The notes under the pieces are model-generated. The model saw only the letters and a list, made by a program, of their open reading frames with translations. It was not told the origin of the DNA and searched no databases. A stretch of DNA of 64,000 nt from the NCBI RefSeq assembly GCF_900112615.1, contig NZ_FOMK01000001.1:1612001-1676000 (forward strand). The letters run 5' to 3'. The DNA is from Chitinophaga sp. CF118 (lineage in GTDB: Bacteria > Bacteroidota > Bacteroidia > Chitinophagales > Chitinophagaceae). Each line of letters begins with the position of its first letter. Within the stretch, counting starts at the first letter, position 1. The translations under genes were made by a program, and so were the position numbers. Below are positions 55,360 to 64,000 of the stretch, one piece after another.

Positions 55360-56049
55360 TTATCTGGAATTTATAAATAGAAAGAAATCTTCCGGTAATA
55401 ATTCAGTTATATCACAGACTTTGGTAAGCATTTTTTCATACATTATTACTGCGACTTCCGTAAGTTCCATTCCCGGAATACCTTTATCCTGGATAAACTC
55501 CTGCGGAGTCAAAGTTGGCATCAGCAGTAATTTCTCTGTATATAAAAAAGCAGGCTTCGTTGCCTCCAGTGTCGACATCTGCATTATCTGATCAAACGTA
55601 GTTGTCTGCGCATCAAGTATCTCCGGCTCTGTCTGAGCGCTTACTGAAACCAACTCCTGGCTTTGTCCGTCTACTTCCTGATTATAGATTCCACTAACGG
55701 CATATCCTTCAAATTCAGGATCATTAAACGAAGATGAGATCATGTATGAAATGCTGAAAATAAAAGCGCCAAACCCAGGGCCTGAAGAAAAGAACCGTCG
55801 CCAGGATTCGAAATCACCGGGAATCAGGCCTTCACCTATTAGCACCACCGGGTATAAACAGATGCCTGACAGGTCAATATCATCTGGATTCACCAATGCC
55901 CAGATTTCAATTGTTAATTCAGGATTCTGCGGATTTGCAAAGGTATATAGCCAGCCAAACAAGTCTGTATGCATGGCATCATAGTAAAGCTTAACAAACT
56001 GATCCTGCGGGGAATTATCAGTTGTTCTTTGAATTAACCTGGAGAGCAT
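55360..56049 (-). CDS. Unknown TOMM-operon protein, 229 residues
   Basis: A soluble protein starting MLSRLIQRTTDNSPQDQFVK, without signal peptide. Residues 25-130 are alpha/beta (LYTFANPQNPELTIEIWALV, FSSGPGFGAFIFSISYMISS); the end is helical (TEVAVIMYEKMLTKVCDITE). It sits between the precursor (10 bp) and the YcaO gene (0 bp), so it is a dedicated member of the pathway. It does not look like a SagB dehydrogenase or a transporter. It could be a docking or tailoring protein. Confidence 0.7.
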   Translation of the reverse strand: MLSRLIQRTTDNSPQDQFVKLYYDAMHTDLFGWLYTFANPQNPELTIEIWALVNPDDIDLSGICLYPVVLIGEGLIPGDFESWRRFFSSGPGFGAFIFSISYMISSSFNDPEFEGYAVSGIYNQEVDGQSQELVSVSAQTEPEILDAQTTTFDQIMQMSTLEATKPAFLYTEKLLLMPTLTPQEFIQDKGIPGMELTEVAVIMYEKMLTKVCDITELLPEDFFLFINSR

Positions 56050-56059
56050 AATAATAGAA

Positions 56060-56416
56060 TTAACAACACATACAGCAACATGTTGCTTTATGATTTACTG
56101 AAAAAGAATTAAGATAAGCAAGTTCATTTGTAAAATTCCCGGGCGCCGGAACAAGTGGTACTTTCAACACAGTTCTTTCTGAAGGTGGCGTATCAAAAAT
56201 AGTAATGGAGAATTCCGGGAATGAAGAAAAGTCCCTGTCATTTACTTCCTCAAAATGAATTACTATATGTTCTGGTGCAACAAAGCCACAATGATCCTTT
56301 AATGTTTTTGCGGGTGCTGCTATTAGTTTTTTCTTAAATTCCGGGTGTTTCCAGGCTTCGGCCAATACGTGATAATATGCCATCAGCCATTGGTTTGAGA
56401 TAAAAGTTGTGTTCAT
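56060..56416 (-). CDS. NHLP-type TOMM precursor peptide with CCCMCC core
   Basis: A 118-residue precursor. Residues 10-60 match the nitrile-hydratase-like leader pattern (YYHVLAEAWKHPEFKKKLIA, PAKTLKDHCGFVAPEHIVIH; the alpha-subunit-like AW-x-DP-F pattern). The tail from about 90 is APGNFTNELAYLNSFSVNH, then KATCCCMCC, with five Cys in the last six positions. I checked these codons on the DNA. The Cys tail is the expected substrate for cyclisation to thiazolines by the YcaO protein. There is no second precursor visible. It lies 17 bp after the kinase gene in the same operon. Confidence 0.9.
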   Translation of the reverse strand: MNTTFISNQWLMAYYHVLAEAWKHPEFKKKLIAAPAKTLKDHCGFVAPEHIVIHFEEVNDRDFSSFPEFSITIFDTPPSERTVLKVPLVPAPGNFTNELAYLNSFSVNHKATCCCMCC

Positions 56417-56433
56417 TTTAAGTAATTGAATGG

Positions 56434-59400
56434 TTATAAAATATTATTCTCCATTCTGACAATGAGTGGAATTATCCGACGCTCAATCAGGACAGCATTT
56501 TGTTCATGCGCTATTTTCTTTGCAGTGTTTACATGTTTTAAGGCGGTTTCATATTCTTGCTCTGACATAAATACGGTACTGAGCATACGATATATTTCTG
56601 CGGCATAAAGTGCTCCATCTGAACTTCCCAGATAAGACAAACAATTGAACAATCTGTCCTTTGCTACTTCATAATACCCTGCTTCGATTTCCATCCCGGC
56701 AATGATGGCATGCCAAAAGCTTCGCATAGATTGTATACCGCTTGCAGTTTCTTCTTCCAGTGCTTTTGTTGCGGCAGTAAGATCGTCTAGTGACCAGGCG
56801 TGAAAAATAGCAGCATAATGCCCAAACATGTTGAGCTCAGTTTGTGCATTCAGTTGTAAAAGTGCTCCACTGAATTTTTCTACCAGTGCTTTATTTCCTA
56901 AATAAAAATATACACAACTCAGGCCCAGGTACATCGATGCGCTTGTGTGCGGATGATCAATGCGTGCTACTTTTTCAGTAATTCTTTTTTCGAGCAGAGG
57001 GACTTCTTTTTCTCTCCCCAGAAATACATAAATACTTGCCAACGCTCCCGCACCCAGTACCTCCTGATCCAAACCAAATTCATAAGCCAAATGATCATGA
57101 AGCACAGGATCATACAGCGCCAGTGCTTCTTCAAGTATTGCTGCAGCTTCTATAAATTTTGCATCATTAAAAAGCTGTAAACCGAGGAAAACAGAAGATA
57201 CAATAATGAACTTTGTATTGTGAAGTCCGGCGGCCTGTTGATATAATTGACGTGCAATCTGAGTGGCCATCTTCCAATCCCCCCGCATTGCGTAATAGGT
57301 ACTATAAAGAAACATGCTTGGAAAGAAGCTTTCCTGCACATCCATATTATTATGCAGTTTGTGCATAAAATCGAGTTGCCTGATAACAGCGTCGGACCCA
57401 AAACTTTCGACTACAATCAGATTGGAAAGCAGGATCTGCCTGATAGAAAATTCCGTATTATTCCGCTCTGGTGTTTCCGGCAATTCATATACCCACTTCA
57501 ATGCCTGGTAACATAAAGCCATACATTCCCTGTTGGCAGAGGTCTTTACCAGTAAGTTCATACTTTTCAGGAGCCAGTCAACCGCCGGTGCTATTCTATC
57601 TGCTCCATGCAAATGCCTGGCAAGCCTTTCAGCATCATAAGCATTTACATGTGTATTGCCGGACAGGATACTTGTCAGCACTTCCGCAATTCGCCCATGT
57701 ACCTGTGTGCGGGCTACCGTAACCTGACTGTTATAAGTGACCTCACAAAATAAAGCATGGCGGAATACATAGACTAAACCGTTCTCCGTTCTTATTGGAT
57801 AGATGATATCCGCATTTACTAATTCTTCAAGATCAGCCTGCACACTTTCTTCTTCTCTTACTGAAATCTGCATTAAAAGCTGATATTGAAATTCGCGGCC
57901 TATGGTAGCCGCCAGTTGGGCAGTTTCTTTTGCAAGCCCCATATCATCCAGCCTTGCATTTAAAAGTTCTTTTAATGTAGCTGGTACAGGTAATTGCTGC
58001 TTATTATCATCGAGTTTATAAACATTGTTCTCAAACACAAGCCTTCCCTTAACTGATAGCATCATAGTCAGCTGCTCAATAAAAAACGGAATACCATCTG
58101 TATGATCAACGATATATCCGAGCGACTTTTGCTCAATTGTTTTATTACCAAGCAGTTCTTCAATTATCCCTCTGGACATTACTTTATCCAATGGTTCCAG
58201 CTCTATAAGAGAAAAAGAATGATCTGCCCATTCCGGAATAAAGTCCGGTCTTGCTGAAAAGAGAAAAAGAAAATTGTTTTTATCTGTGCTGGCAATCATC
58301 TCTGATAGGAACTCCCTGCTACTTGGATCCAGCCAGTGCAAATCTTCTATGATCAGTACATATTTTCTGGTGTCCGCTATTTTCACAATACATTTTTTCA
58401 AAGCATTAAACAGGATTGTTCTTTGCTCAAAAGGACTGACTTGTGAAGCAGGATACTTTTCATTAAAGGGTATGTCAAGCCAGGAGAGAAGAACAGGCAG
58501 CACATTATTCACCTCACATCCGGCTCCGGACAGCATCTGTTCCAGTAAAAGTATGGAGGTTTCCGGGGTGGTTGTGGAGTGCAACCCGTAGTATTGCCTG
58601 ATGATTTCAAAAACAGGTTGTAATACTATATTCCTGTATTCCGGAAGACAACGAAGTTCTATTAGCGCATTGGTTTTAATAGCTTTTTTCGTCTCATACA
58701 ACAATTTAGATTTACCAATTCCGGCCTCACCTCTTACCAGTATTACCCGTCCATTTCCGCTATCCACCTTTTCATAGTGTTGCGTAATAGTAGCTAATAC
58801 CTCATCTCTTCCATGCATTTTTCTATTAATCCCGGCAGATCTTAACTGAGAAAATGCTTCAACAGGGCGCTCTCTTAATATGTGAAATGTTTCCATTTCC
58901 TGAAGCATATCCGGGAACTGTATGCTTTTATATTTTTCGAATTCTACATATGCCTCCAGCAGTTGCCGGGCGGCTTCTGTGATCAGTACGCGCTGGGAAA
59001 AAGTATGCTGCAGTAAGTTAAAAGCGATATTCGCAGTGATACCATCCGGCACCTTATTCTGCCGGGAAATAATCATTCCGGAATGAATGGCCAGGCGTAT
59101 ATCCAGGTAAATCCTCAGTTGTTTATAGAACCTCGCACTACGTTGCTGTATACGGGTAAGAATTTCCAACGCGGCTCTGCTGGCAAGTCTTGCGTCGCTG
59201 TCACTTATATGCGGATATCCGAAATAAATCATGATATGATCCGCAAAAATCCCTTTTACATATCCCCCGAAACGTAATGCGATATCAGTACAGGTATTTA
59301 TCTGATCGCGCTGTATTTCTTCCAGCGTTTCCTCATCTATTTCCACAGCTTCTGTTACCTGAATATTTATTTTTATACAAAGGGTTGTAATTTGTCTTTT

Positions 59401-60330
59401 TTCCCTTCTTTCATAATTCCAGGCTAGCGCATTATCCACCGTATCATTTCCGGAGAATCCGGGATGATTATATTCAGATTTATTTACTGTCAGTGTAGTA
59501 AAATCTATATTATTATAATCATGGAATAATACGTGTGCATCGGCTATCCTTGTTTCTGCCTTTTTATCCAGTACCCGCAGTAATAAATCATGTAGTGGAT
59601 GACCTTCCATAAACGAGGGAATTGGAATAACAGATGTATTGAGTTGCTGATAATAAATATCAGCGACTGATTTTCCCCGGATAGCAGGTTTCCCTGTAAT
59701 GCACTCTATCAATAAAAGTCCCCAGGCATAGAGATCAGATCGTGTAGTAGGAGGTTCTCCTCTCAATTGCTCGGGAGCTGCATAAGCAGGTGTACCTGCT
59801 GCATCATGGTTAAGGATGGTATCCTGAGTAAAAGCACCAATGCCGAAATCCAGTATTTTCACATATGCCCTGGTACCTGTTTTCGTTACCATGATATTCT
59901 CCGGCTTCAGATCTCGGTGTACAATTCCTTTATCATGTGCACACGACAATGCATCCAGTACCTGCCCCATTAATTCTTTCGTATCGTGAAAACTCACAGC
60001 TCCTTCCTGAAGGATCAGTTTCTTAAGGGTAACTCCAGATAAATATTCAAAAACAACAAAAGGTATATTGTCTGATGTATAACCTTTATCTAACAGCTTT
60101 ACTATGTATGGATGGCTGATTTCAGCACAGATCTGCACTTCACGTTCAAACCTGGCAATCTGTTGTTTCCCCTGCAGGTGATCACATTTGAGCACTTTAA
60201 TGGCAACATACTGGTTGGTCGCAATCTGTACCGCTTTATATACCTGGCCGAAGGTCCCTTCTCCAAGTATTTCAAGGATCCAGTAATTATTCAGGTGAGG
60301 GAATTCATTAATCCGTGGATCGGGTTTCAT
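56434..60330 (-). CDS. TOMM system Ser/Thr kinase-cyclase-AAA ATPase fusion
   Basis: A 1298-residue cytoplasmic protein. Residues 17-275: Ser/Thr kinase (Gly loop GEGTFG at 23, Lys45, HRDLKPEN at 138, DFG at 161, APEQ at 185). Residues 313-490: class III nucleotide cyclase homology, but degenerate: the first metal site reads TTLCIKINI in place of the usual Asp pattern, and the second reads FADHIMIYFG. Residues 505-750: AAA-type ATPase with Walker A GEAGIGKS (534-541) and Walker B VLIIEDLHW. The rest is TPR-like helical. The order matches the known TOMM kinase/cyclase fusion family. It is second in the operon. Confidence 0.92.
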   Translation of the reverse strand: MKPDPRINEFPHLNNYWILEILGEGTFGQVYKAVQIATNQYVAIKVLKCDHLQGKQQIARFEREVQICAEISHPYIVKLLDKGYTSDNIPFVVFEYLSGVTLKKLILQEGAVSFHDTKELMGQVLDALSCAHDKGIVHRDLKPENIMVTKTGTRAYVKILDFGIGAFTQDTILNHDAAGTPAYAAPEQLRGEPPTTRSDLYAWGLLLIECITGKPAIRGKSVADIYYQQLNTSVIPIPSFMEGHPLHDLLLRVLDKKAETRIADAHVLFHDYNNIDFTTLTVNKSEYNHPGFSGNDTVDNALAWNYERREKRQITTLCIKINIQVTEAVEIDEETLEEIQRDQINTCTDIALRFGGYVKGIFADHIMIYFGYPHISDSDARLASRAALEILTRIQQRSARFYKQLRIYLDIRLAIHSGMIISRQNKVPDGITANIAFNLLQHTFSQRVLITEAARQLLEAYVEFEKYKSIQFPDMLQEMETFHILRERPVEAFSQLRSAGINRKMHGRDEVLATITQHYEKVDSGNGRVILVRGEAGIGKSKLLYETKKAIKTNALIELRCLPEYRNIVLQPVFEIIRQYYGLHSTTTPETSILLLEQMLSGAGCEVNNVLPVLLSWLDIPFNEKYPASQVSPFEQRTILFNALKKCIVKIADTRKYVLIIEDLHWLDPSSREFLSEMIASTDKNNFLFLFSARPDFIPEWADHSFSLIELEPLDKVMSRGIIEELLGNKTIEQKSLGYIVDHTDGIPFFIEQLTMMLSVKGRLVFENNVYKLDDNKQQLPVPATLKELLNARLDDMGLAKETAQLAATIGREFQYQLLMQISVREEESVQADLEELVNADIIYPIRTENGLVYVFRHALFCEVTYNSQVTVARTQVHGRIAEVLTSILSGNTHVNAYDAERLARHLHGADRIAPAVDWLLKSMNLLVKTSANRECMALCYQALKWVYELPETPERNNTEFSIRQILLSNLIVVESFGSDAVIRQLDFMHKLHNNMDVQESFFPSMFLYSTYYAMRGDWKMATQIARQLYQQAAGLHNTKFIIVSSVFLGLQLFNDAKFIEAAAILEEALALYDPVLHDHLAYEFGLDQEVLGAGALASIYVFLGREKEVPLLEKRITEKVARIDHPHTSASMYLGLSCVYFYLGNKALVEKFSGALLQLNAQTELNMFGHYAAIFHAWSLDDLTAATKALEEETASGIQSMRSFWHAIIAGMEIEAGYYEVAKDRLFNCLSYLGSSDGALYAAEIYRMLSTVFMSEQEYETALKHVNTAKKIAHEQNAVLIERRIIPLIVRMENNIL

Positions 60331-60364
60331 AGGGTAATGCTTATTTAACTTTCAAAACAGAAAT

Positions 60365-61324
60365 TTATTCCGGCAATATGGCTCCAAGATTTTGTTCGCC
60401 CTTTTTAATACAAAAGAAAGGATGTCCTAAGCGTATTTCCCCGGAACGTCTTTCAATAACATTCGCAAATGCATATCCAAAAGAGAGCGTTTCAGAAAGT
60501 TGTTTTCGCAACCGGAAGATCTGTAGGTTCAAAAAATACATATCAATGTCCTTTCTCATTTCCCTGGATAAATCTTTTACTAGCTTGCCAACCTGCATCC
60601 AGCCCTGCTCTTCAGGGGCGATTTCCAATAGTTGATCCGACAGGCGCGTGCGGCTAAGTGCCAGTAACAGATAATTATGTGAACGGCTCCCCAGGTCTAT
60701 TACCTGCTCATCAGACACTACAAGTTGCAGCCTTATATGTTCTTCATCATGGCTCAGTTGAAAAAGAAAATAAGCCTGGCTCACGATATTTCCAAGGTCT
60801 ATTGTTTCTTCAATATCTCCGTTGGCCACAAACTCCCATTCATCGTCCTGAAATATAATTTTACTTCCGTTAGATAAACTGGAAGTAGCCCCCTCTCTTT
60901 CAAAGACCCACCCTTTTTCAGGTATGTAGTAAATGGCTGCTTCATGCTGATCATGGTTACAGAGCTCTGTTACAAGTGACAGTTTAATAATTTCATCTTT
61001 CCTTTTAATAGATTTCAGATAAGGGCCTGGAGGTTCCAGGTCCAGAACTTGCCATCGTGTACTTTCATCACTGCCGAATTGTATGGTATGCTTTTTAATC
61101 AGTTTCCTGGTAGACTGACGGATAAGTTCACCATCGATAAGTGTACCATTCCGGCTATGATCCCTGAGATACCAGCCATCTCTGGCCCAGAATACAGAAG
61201 AATGAAACTGGGATATATCAACCTGAGGCAAATGAGTGTTTGCAATAGCCGGGTTTCTTCCAAACACATAATGGGGGGTCAGGATAACCAGTTCTTTTGT
61301 GACAGAATTAATTATACTTGCCAT
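60365..61324 (-). CDS. FHA-domain protein with C-terminal helical region
   Basis: A 319-residue protein. Residues 5-85 form an FHA phosphothreonine-binding domain: FGRNP at 21, SQFHSSV at 39 (the key Ser and His), WYLRDHSRNGT at 51. A second unusual beta region is seen at residues 130-200. The C-terminal third (QVGKLVKDLSREMRKDIDMY, LNLQIFRLRKQLSETL) is helix-rich and could be a winged-helix-like DNA-binding or protein-binding unit. It is the first gene of the operon, 34 bp before the kinase, a classic kinase/FHA pairing. Confidence 0.88.
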   Translation of the reverse strand: MASIINSVTKELVILTPHYVFGRNPAIANTHLPQVDISQFHSSVFWARDGWYLRDHSRNGTLIDGELIRQSTRKLIKKHTIQFGSDESTRWQVLDLEPPGPYLKSIKRKDEIIKLSLVTELCNHDQHEAAIYYIPEKGWVFEREGATSSLSNGSKIIFQDDEWEFVANGDIEETIDLGNIVSQAYFLFQLSHDEEHIRLQLVVSDEQVIDLGSRSHNYLLLALSRTRLSDQLLEIAPEEQGWMQVGKLVKDLSREMRKDIDMYFLNLQIFRLRKQLSETLSFGYAFANVIERRSGEIRLGHPFFCIKKGEQNLGAILPE

Positions 61325-61641
61325 TGGTAATGGTTTATAGCGGGTCGTTTAATTTTCAATACTTTGAAAACGGGTTTATGCCAAAATGCAGGATGGATCC
61401 ATGGGATTCAATCATTGAATTAGGAAAATGGTTCTCTGACAAAATTGGCTTTTCAATAAGGGATTCTTCTTTATTACCGGGTATGGTTACTATTTTATCT
61501 GACAAAAACACAACAACATTATTGCCCTGAATAGAATGTAGTATATCTCAAAAGTAATCAATATTCAGGTTTTTTCTTTTTTAAGTGTCTGGAAGAGGGA
61601 AAATTGAGGGTAAACTCACGGCTATAAAGGATAATAAATTA
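61325..61641. other. Upstream region of the TOMM operon
   Basis: No supported gene. A minus-strand TACTTTTG (61549-61556) fits the -7 consensus about 225 bp before the FHA start, with no clear -33 box. Confidence 0.35.
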
Positions 61642-62079
61642 TCAGAGAGGCAGATCACAGTTAATCTCTGTGTCATCAATGATGGCTCCCATCTTTTTAT
61701 AAAAGCTGATAGCATTTGCATTCCAGCCCGATACCTGCCACCGTACCTTTTTACATTGTTCATTTTTAGCCAGCTGAATAATGGTATCCAGTAATTGCTT
61801 ACCGATGCCTTGCTCCCTGAAGGCGGAGGTGATATACAGGTCATCAAGATATAAAGCCTTCCCGCTCCATGAATAATAGGTGAAAAAGAAGGTGGCAAAT
61901 CCTATAATGTCAGCATTGGATTCTACCACGAATGCGCGGAAATAATCTTTTTCAGCTACCATCTGTTCCAAGGTAATCTTCACCTTGTCCGGCGTTTTCT
62001 GAAATTCGGAAAACTCTTTTATTAAAGAAAGTATGGCTGGAAAATCATGTTCTGTAGCTCTCCTGATGGTTGTTGACAT
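61642..62079 (-). CDS. GNAT family N-acetyltransferase
   Basis: A 145-residue GNAT enzyme. The acetyl-CoA motif is LYLDDLYITSAFREQGIGKQLL split as LDDLYI and REQGIGKQLL (R/Q-x-x-G-x-G/A), preceded by GFATFFFTYYSWSGK and followed by WNANAISFYKKMGA. It resembles the diamine/polyamine acetyltransferase group. It is monocistronic and likely not part of the TOMM operon, though it could be upstream on the same strand. Confidence 0.9.
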   Translation of the reverse strand: MSTTIRRATEHDFPAILSLIKEFSEFQKTPDKVKITLEQMVAEKDYFRAFVVESNADIIGFATFFFTYYSWSGKALYLDDLYITSAFREQGIGKQLLDTIIQLAKNEQCKKVRWQVSGWNANAISFYKKMGAIIDDTEINCDLPL

Positions 62080-62264
62080 ATTACCCTGTTTTATAGGAAT
62101 GGTTGCGTATTAAATATACACAGAATTTTACTTTTTACTAATCGATAGTTTCCAGTGATATAATTGTATTCAAGAATCAGCAAACAAATGAAACAGATCA
62201 TCACTTTGAACATACTGAAACAGTTTAAATATATTGACTGAAAAAACTTACAGACCAGTACTGA

Positions 62265-62297
62265 AATGAGGCGTATCAAAGGGATGATACGCCTCAT
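62265..62297. terminator. Terminator of the EamA gene
   Basis: AATGAGGCGTATC / GATACGCCTCATT perfect 13-bp stem with a 7-nt loop, about 37 bp beyond the EamA stop (minus) and before the GNAT gene. Confidence 0.75.
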
Positions 62298-62333
62298 TCT
62301 TTTACTTCATTTAAGCAACAGCTCTTCGATATT

Positions 62334-63197
62334 CTACTTTAACGCCCGGATATTCATTAATACTATAGCCGACAGCATTATCATAATACCGGCCCACTGT
62401 ATTAAACCTACCGGCTCTTTTAGTACAACATGTGCTGTGATTACAGCTACCGGAAGTTCTACCGTCATAATAATTGCACTGATACCAGCACCTACTTTTG
62501 GAATACCCCTGGCAAACAATGCCTGTGGAATGATAGTACCAAACAAGCCGAAGAATAATGCCCATCTTAGTAAGTTCCAGTCAAAGTGATTGTTTGACAA
62601 TAATACGTGCATATTCACAACTAAGATTATAAGTGTAGAGCCAGTCATAATAATAGCACTCTTCCGTAAAGGAGAAATGTGTTCTATTGTCCGGCTGTTG
62701 ATTACAATATAAATAGCATACAGAAATGCTGAACCCAACGCATACAGGATTCCTGTTAAAGAAACCGGTGCGTTAATAAGGCCACTGGCCATTACAGTTG
62801 CACCTATAATCACCAGCATGATAAATACCTGGATCCAGCCTGGTTTCTTTTTGAAGAAAATCCATTCAAGTAATGCTCCCATCCAGGTAAACTGCATCAG
62901 TATAACGATGGCGAGGGATGCCGGGATGTAGTGGACAGACACGTAATAAACAAAAGTAGTCAACCCTATAGCCGCACCAGTTAGTAAAAGAGATAACCAC
63001 GTCTTCCCATTGATGCGGGGCTGGTTAGATTTGCGCTGAAAGCAATTCAGTAACCACAAGACCAGCATACCAATAAGAGCCTGTGAGAAGGTTATTTCCG
63101 CAGTAGAATACCCTTCATGGTAAGCCAATTTGACAAAGGTTGACAGGATGCCGAAACTGCATGCTCCGGCAAAGACCATAATAATATACTTAATCAT
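62334..63197 (-). CDS. EamA/DMT family transporter
   Basis: A 287-residue inner-membrane protein with ten membrane segments, two EamA repeats (ACSFGILSTFVKLAYHEGYS near the N-terminus; ALGSAFLYAIYIVINSRT in the second half). Members export amino acids or metabolites; the substrate is unknown. Typical length. Confidence 0.9.
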   Translation of the reverse strand: MIKYIIMVFAGACSFGILSTFVKLAYHEGYSTAEITFSQALIGMLVLWLLNCFQRKSNQPRINGKTWLSLLLTGAAIGLTTFVYYVSVHYIPASLAIVILMQFTWMGALLEWIFFKKKPGWIQVFIMLVIIGATVMASGLINAPVSLTGILYALGSAFLYAIYIVINSRTIEHISPLRKSAIIMTGSTLIILVVNMHVLLSNNHFDWNLLRWALFFGLFGTIIPQALFARGIPKVGAGISAIIMTVELPVAVITAHVVLKEPVGLIQWAGIMIMLSAIVLMNIRALK

Positions 63198-63484
63198 TGA
63201 TTATACGTTGTTTAACTAATAGATGACAGAGAAATTCTTATTAGTTACCGGCAGGTATAACCAGTGAATTTAGTTCCCGTTATATTGCCAGTAAGACAAC
63301 GGGTGGCGGAGGAGTATTGGAGAATAAAATGAAGTTCATGGCTTGTATTTATTATACTTGATGCTAAAGATAAGATTTTAAAAGATACTGTTCCCATCTA
63401 TTACTAAAACCATTTATTTAACAGATAAAAAGAAAAAATGTATCTTATACTGCCAACTAATTTATTGCTCACCTCATCGTCATC

Positions 63485-64000
63485 ATGAAAAAAATATACC
63501 CTGTTATACTGTTGATAGTGCTTTCCATAACGGCCAATGCACAGACTGGTTATCATATTATTACCAGTGATGTGGATCATTTCTGGAAGGCTTACGATCT
63601 GCTGCAAACAGTACATACCAAGACCGATAGTGTTGCTATTATCCAGCAAAATTATATTGATATCGGATCAACCGGTTTGCAGGAGTTTATCAGGCTTAAA
63701 ACTATTACAGCAGAAAATTATGTGGCATCCTTTGGCCGACGGCCAAAATTCTGGAAATCAGTGCGTCCTTCGCTTTCAAGGGTATCACAATATAAAAACA
63801 GCATTGATACAATCTTCAGCCACTATCAGAAAATACTCCCCGACTTCCATGCACCGGATGTATGTTTTGTTGTAGGTTATCTCACCAGTGCTGGTACAGC
63901 TACAGATAAATTCCTGATCATTGGTTCCGAAATCGCGGCGGCTGATTCTACAGTAGAACGCAGTGAACTCAAAGGTTATATTAAAGAAGTAATAGGCACA
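63485..64000 (+). CDS. Secreted protein, 5' part (cut by window end)
   Basis: The first 172 residues of a secreted protein: signal peptide ending ITANAQ, then a helical-rich body (GYHIITSDVDHFWKAYDLL, GLQEFIRLKTITAENYVASF, FVVGYLTSAGTATDKFLIIG). It resembles the N-terminal part of Bacteroidota proteins that end in an HExxH zinc site (GldB/DUF2268-like), but the decisive region is outside the window. Confidence 0.65.
   Translation, partial: MKKIYPVILLIVLSITANAQTGYHIITSDVDHFWKAYDLLQTVHTKTDSVAIIQQNYIDIGSTGLQEFIRLKTITAENYVASFGRRPKFWKSVRPSLSRVSQYKNSIDTIFSHYQKILPDFHAPDVCFVVGYLTSAGTATDKFLIIGSEIAAADSTVERSELKGYIKEVIGT

Noticed and set aside
61318-61530. 70-codon plus-strand frame before the FHA gene
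   Set aside because: Only a TTG start, no homology sense, and it lies in the upstream region of the opposite operon.
61581-61898. Open frame overlapping the GNAT gene
   Set aside because: It is a shadow frame; the GNAT reading has clear acetyl-CoA motifs.

Overview
The window looks like a chromosomal segment of a gliding, chitin/plant-polymer type Bacteroidota, most like the Chitinophagaceae (Chitinophaga-like). Support: gliding genes gldB, gldF and gldG; many SusC/porin-type outer-membrane barrels and lipoproteins with Bacteroidota lipoboxes; a MurF-alanine racemase fusion typical of the phylum; and several promoters of the Bacteroidota form TTTG ... TAnnTTTG. No rRNA genes or CRISPR arrays were seen. 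One tRNA, tRNA-Ser(GGA), is present.

Positions 1-34,000 are mostly core genome: NAD synthetase, gldB, a sorbosone-dehydrogenase-like cytochrome lipoprotein, ApaG, a haem lipoprotein-YceI-DUF5777 operon, MurF, methylmalonyl-CoA epimerase, a cysteine desulfurase next to a cysteine-poor IscU homologue, gldFG, MurF-Alr, LspA, a TonB-dependent receptor and a TauE/SafE exporter that share a dyad upstream element, fumarase, crotonase, the B12-binding part of methylmalonyl-CoA mutase, GlnRS, GltX, a polysaccharide deacetylase, TatD and asparaginase. Convergent genes are separated by clear hairpin terminators.

From the tRNA-Ser at 34.0 kb to about 46 kb the DNA is AT-rich and accessory. It holds a DUF1016 nuclease, a 3' remnant of a group II intron, a broken Schlafen/AlbA gene, an SDR-AraC pair, small orphan genes, a kelch lipoprotein, an orphan HExxH toxin-like tip with two tandem secreted paralogues, and an Mrr-like type IV restriction protein. 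The 34-nt hairpin behind the tRNA recurs at 38.63 kb with one mismatch. A GH39 glycosidase and several membrane/unknown genes follow (46-50.7 kb).

The most striking system is at 50.7-61.3 kb, all on the minus strand. It is a TOMM-type (thiazole/oxazole-modified peptide) RiPP operon in the order FHA protein, giant Ser/Thr kinase-cyclase-AAA ATPase, NHLP-type precursor ending in TCCCMCC, unknown 229-residue protein, and fused RRE/E1-like plus YcaO cyclodehydratase, with gaps of only 0-34 bp. A terminator follows, then three beta-rich genes, one with a phage tail-collar region. I infer that the kinase and FHA protein form a phospho-signalling module controlling or acting with the peptide pathway. 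The window ends with a GNAT acetyltransferase, an EamA transporter and the start of a secreted protein.
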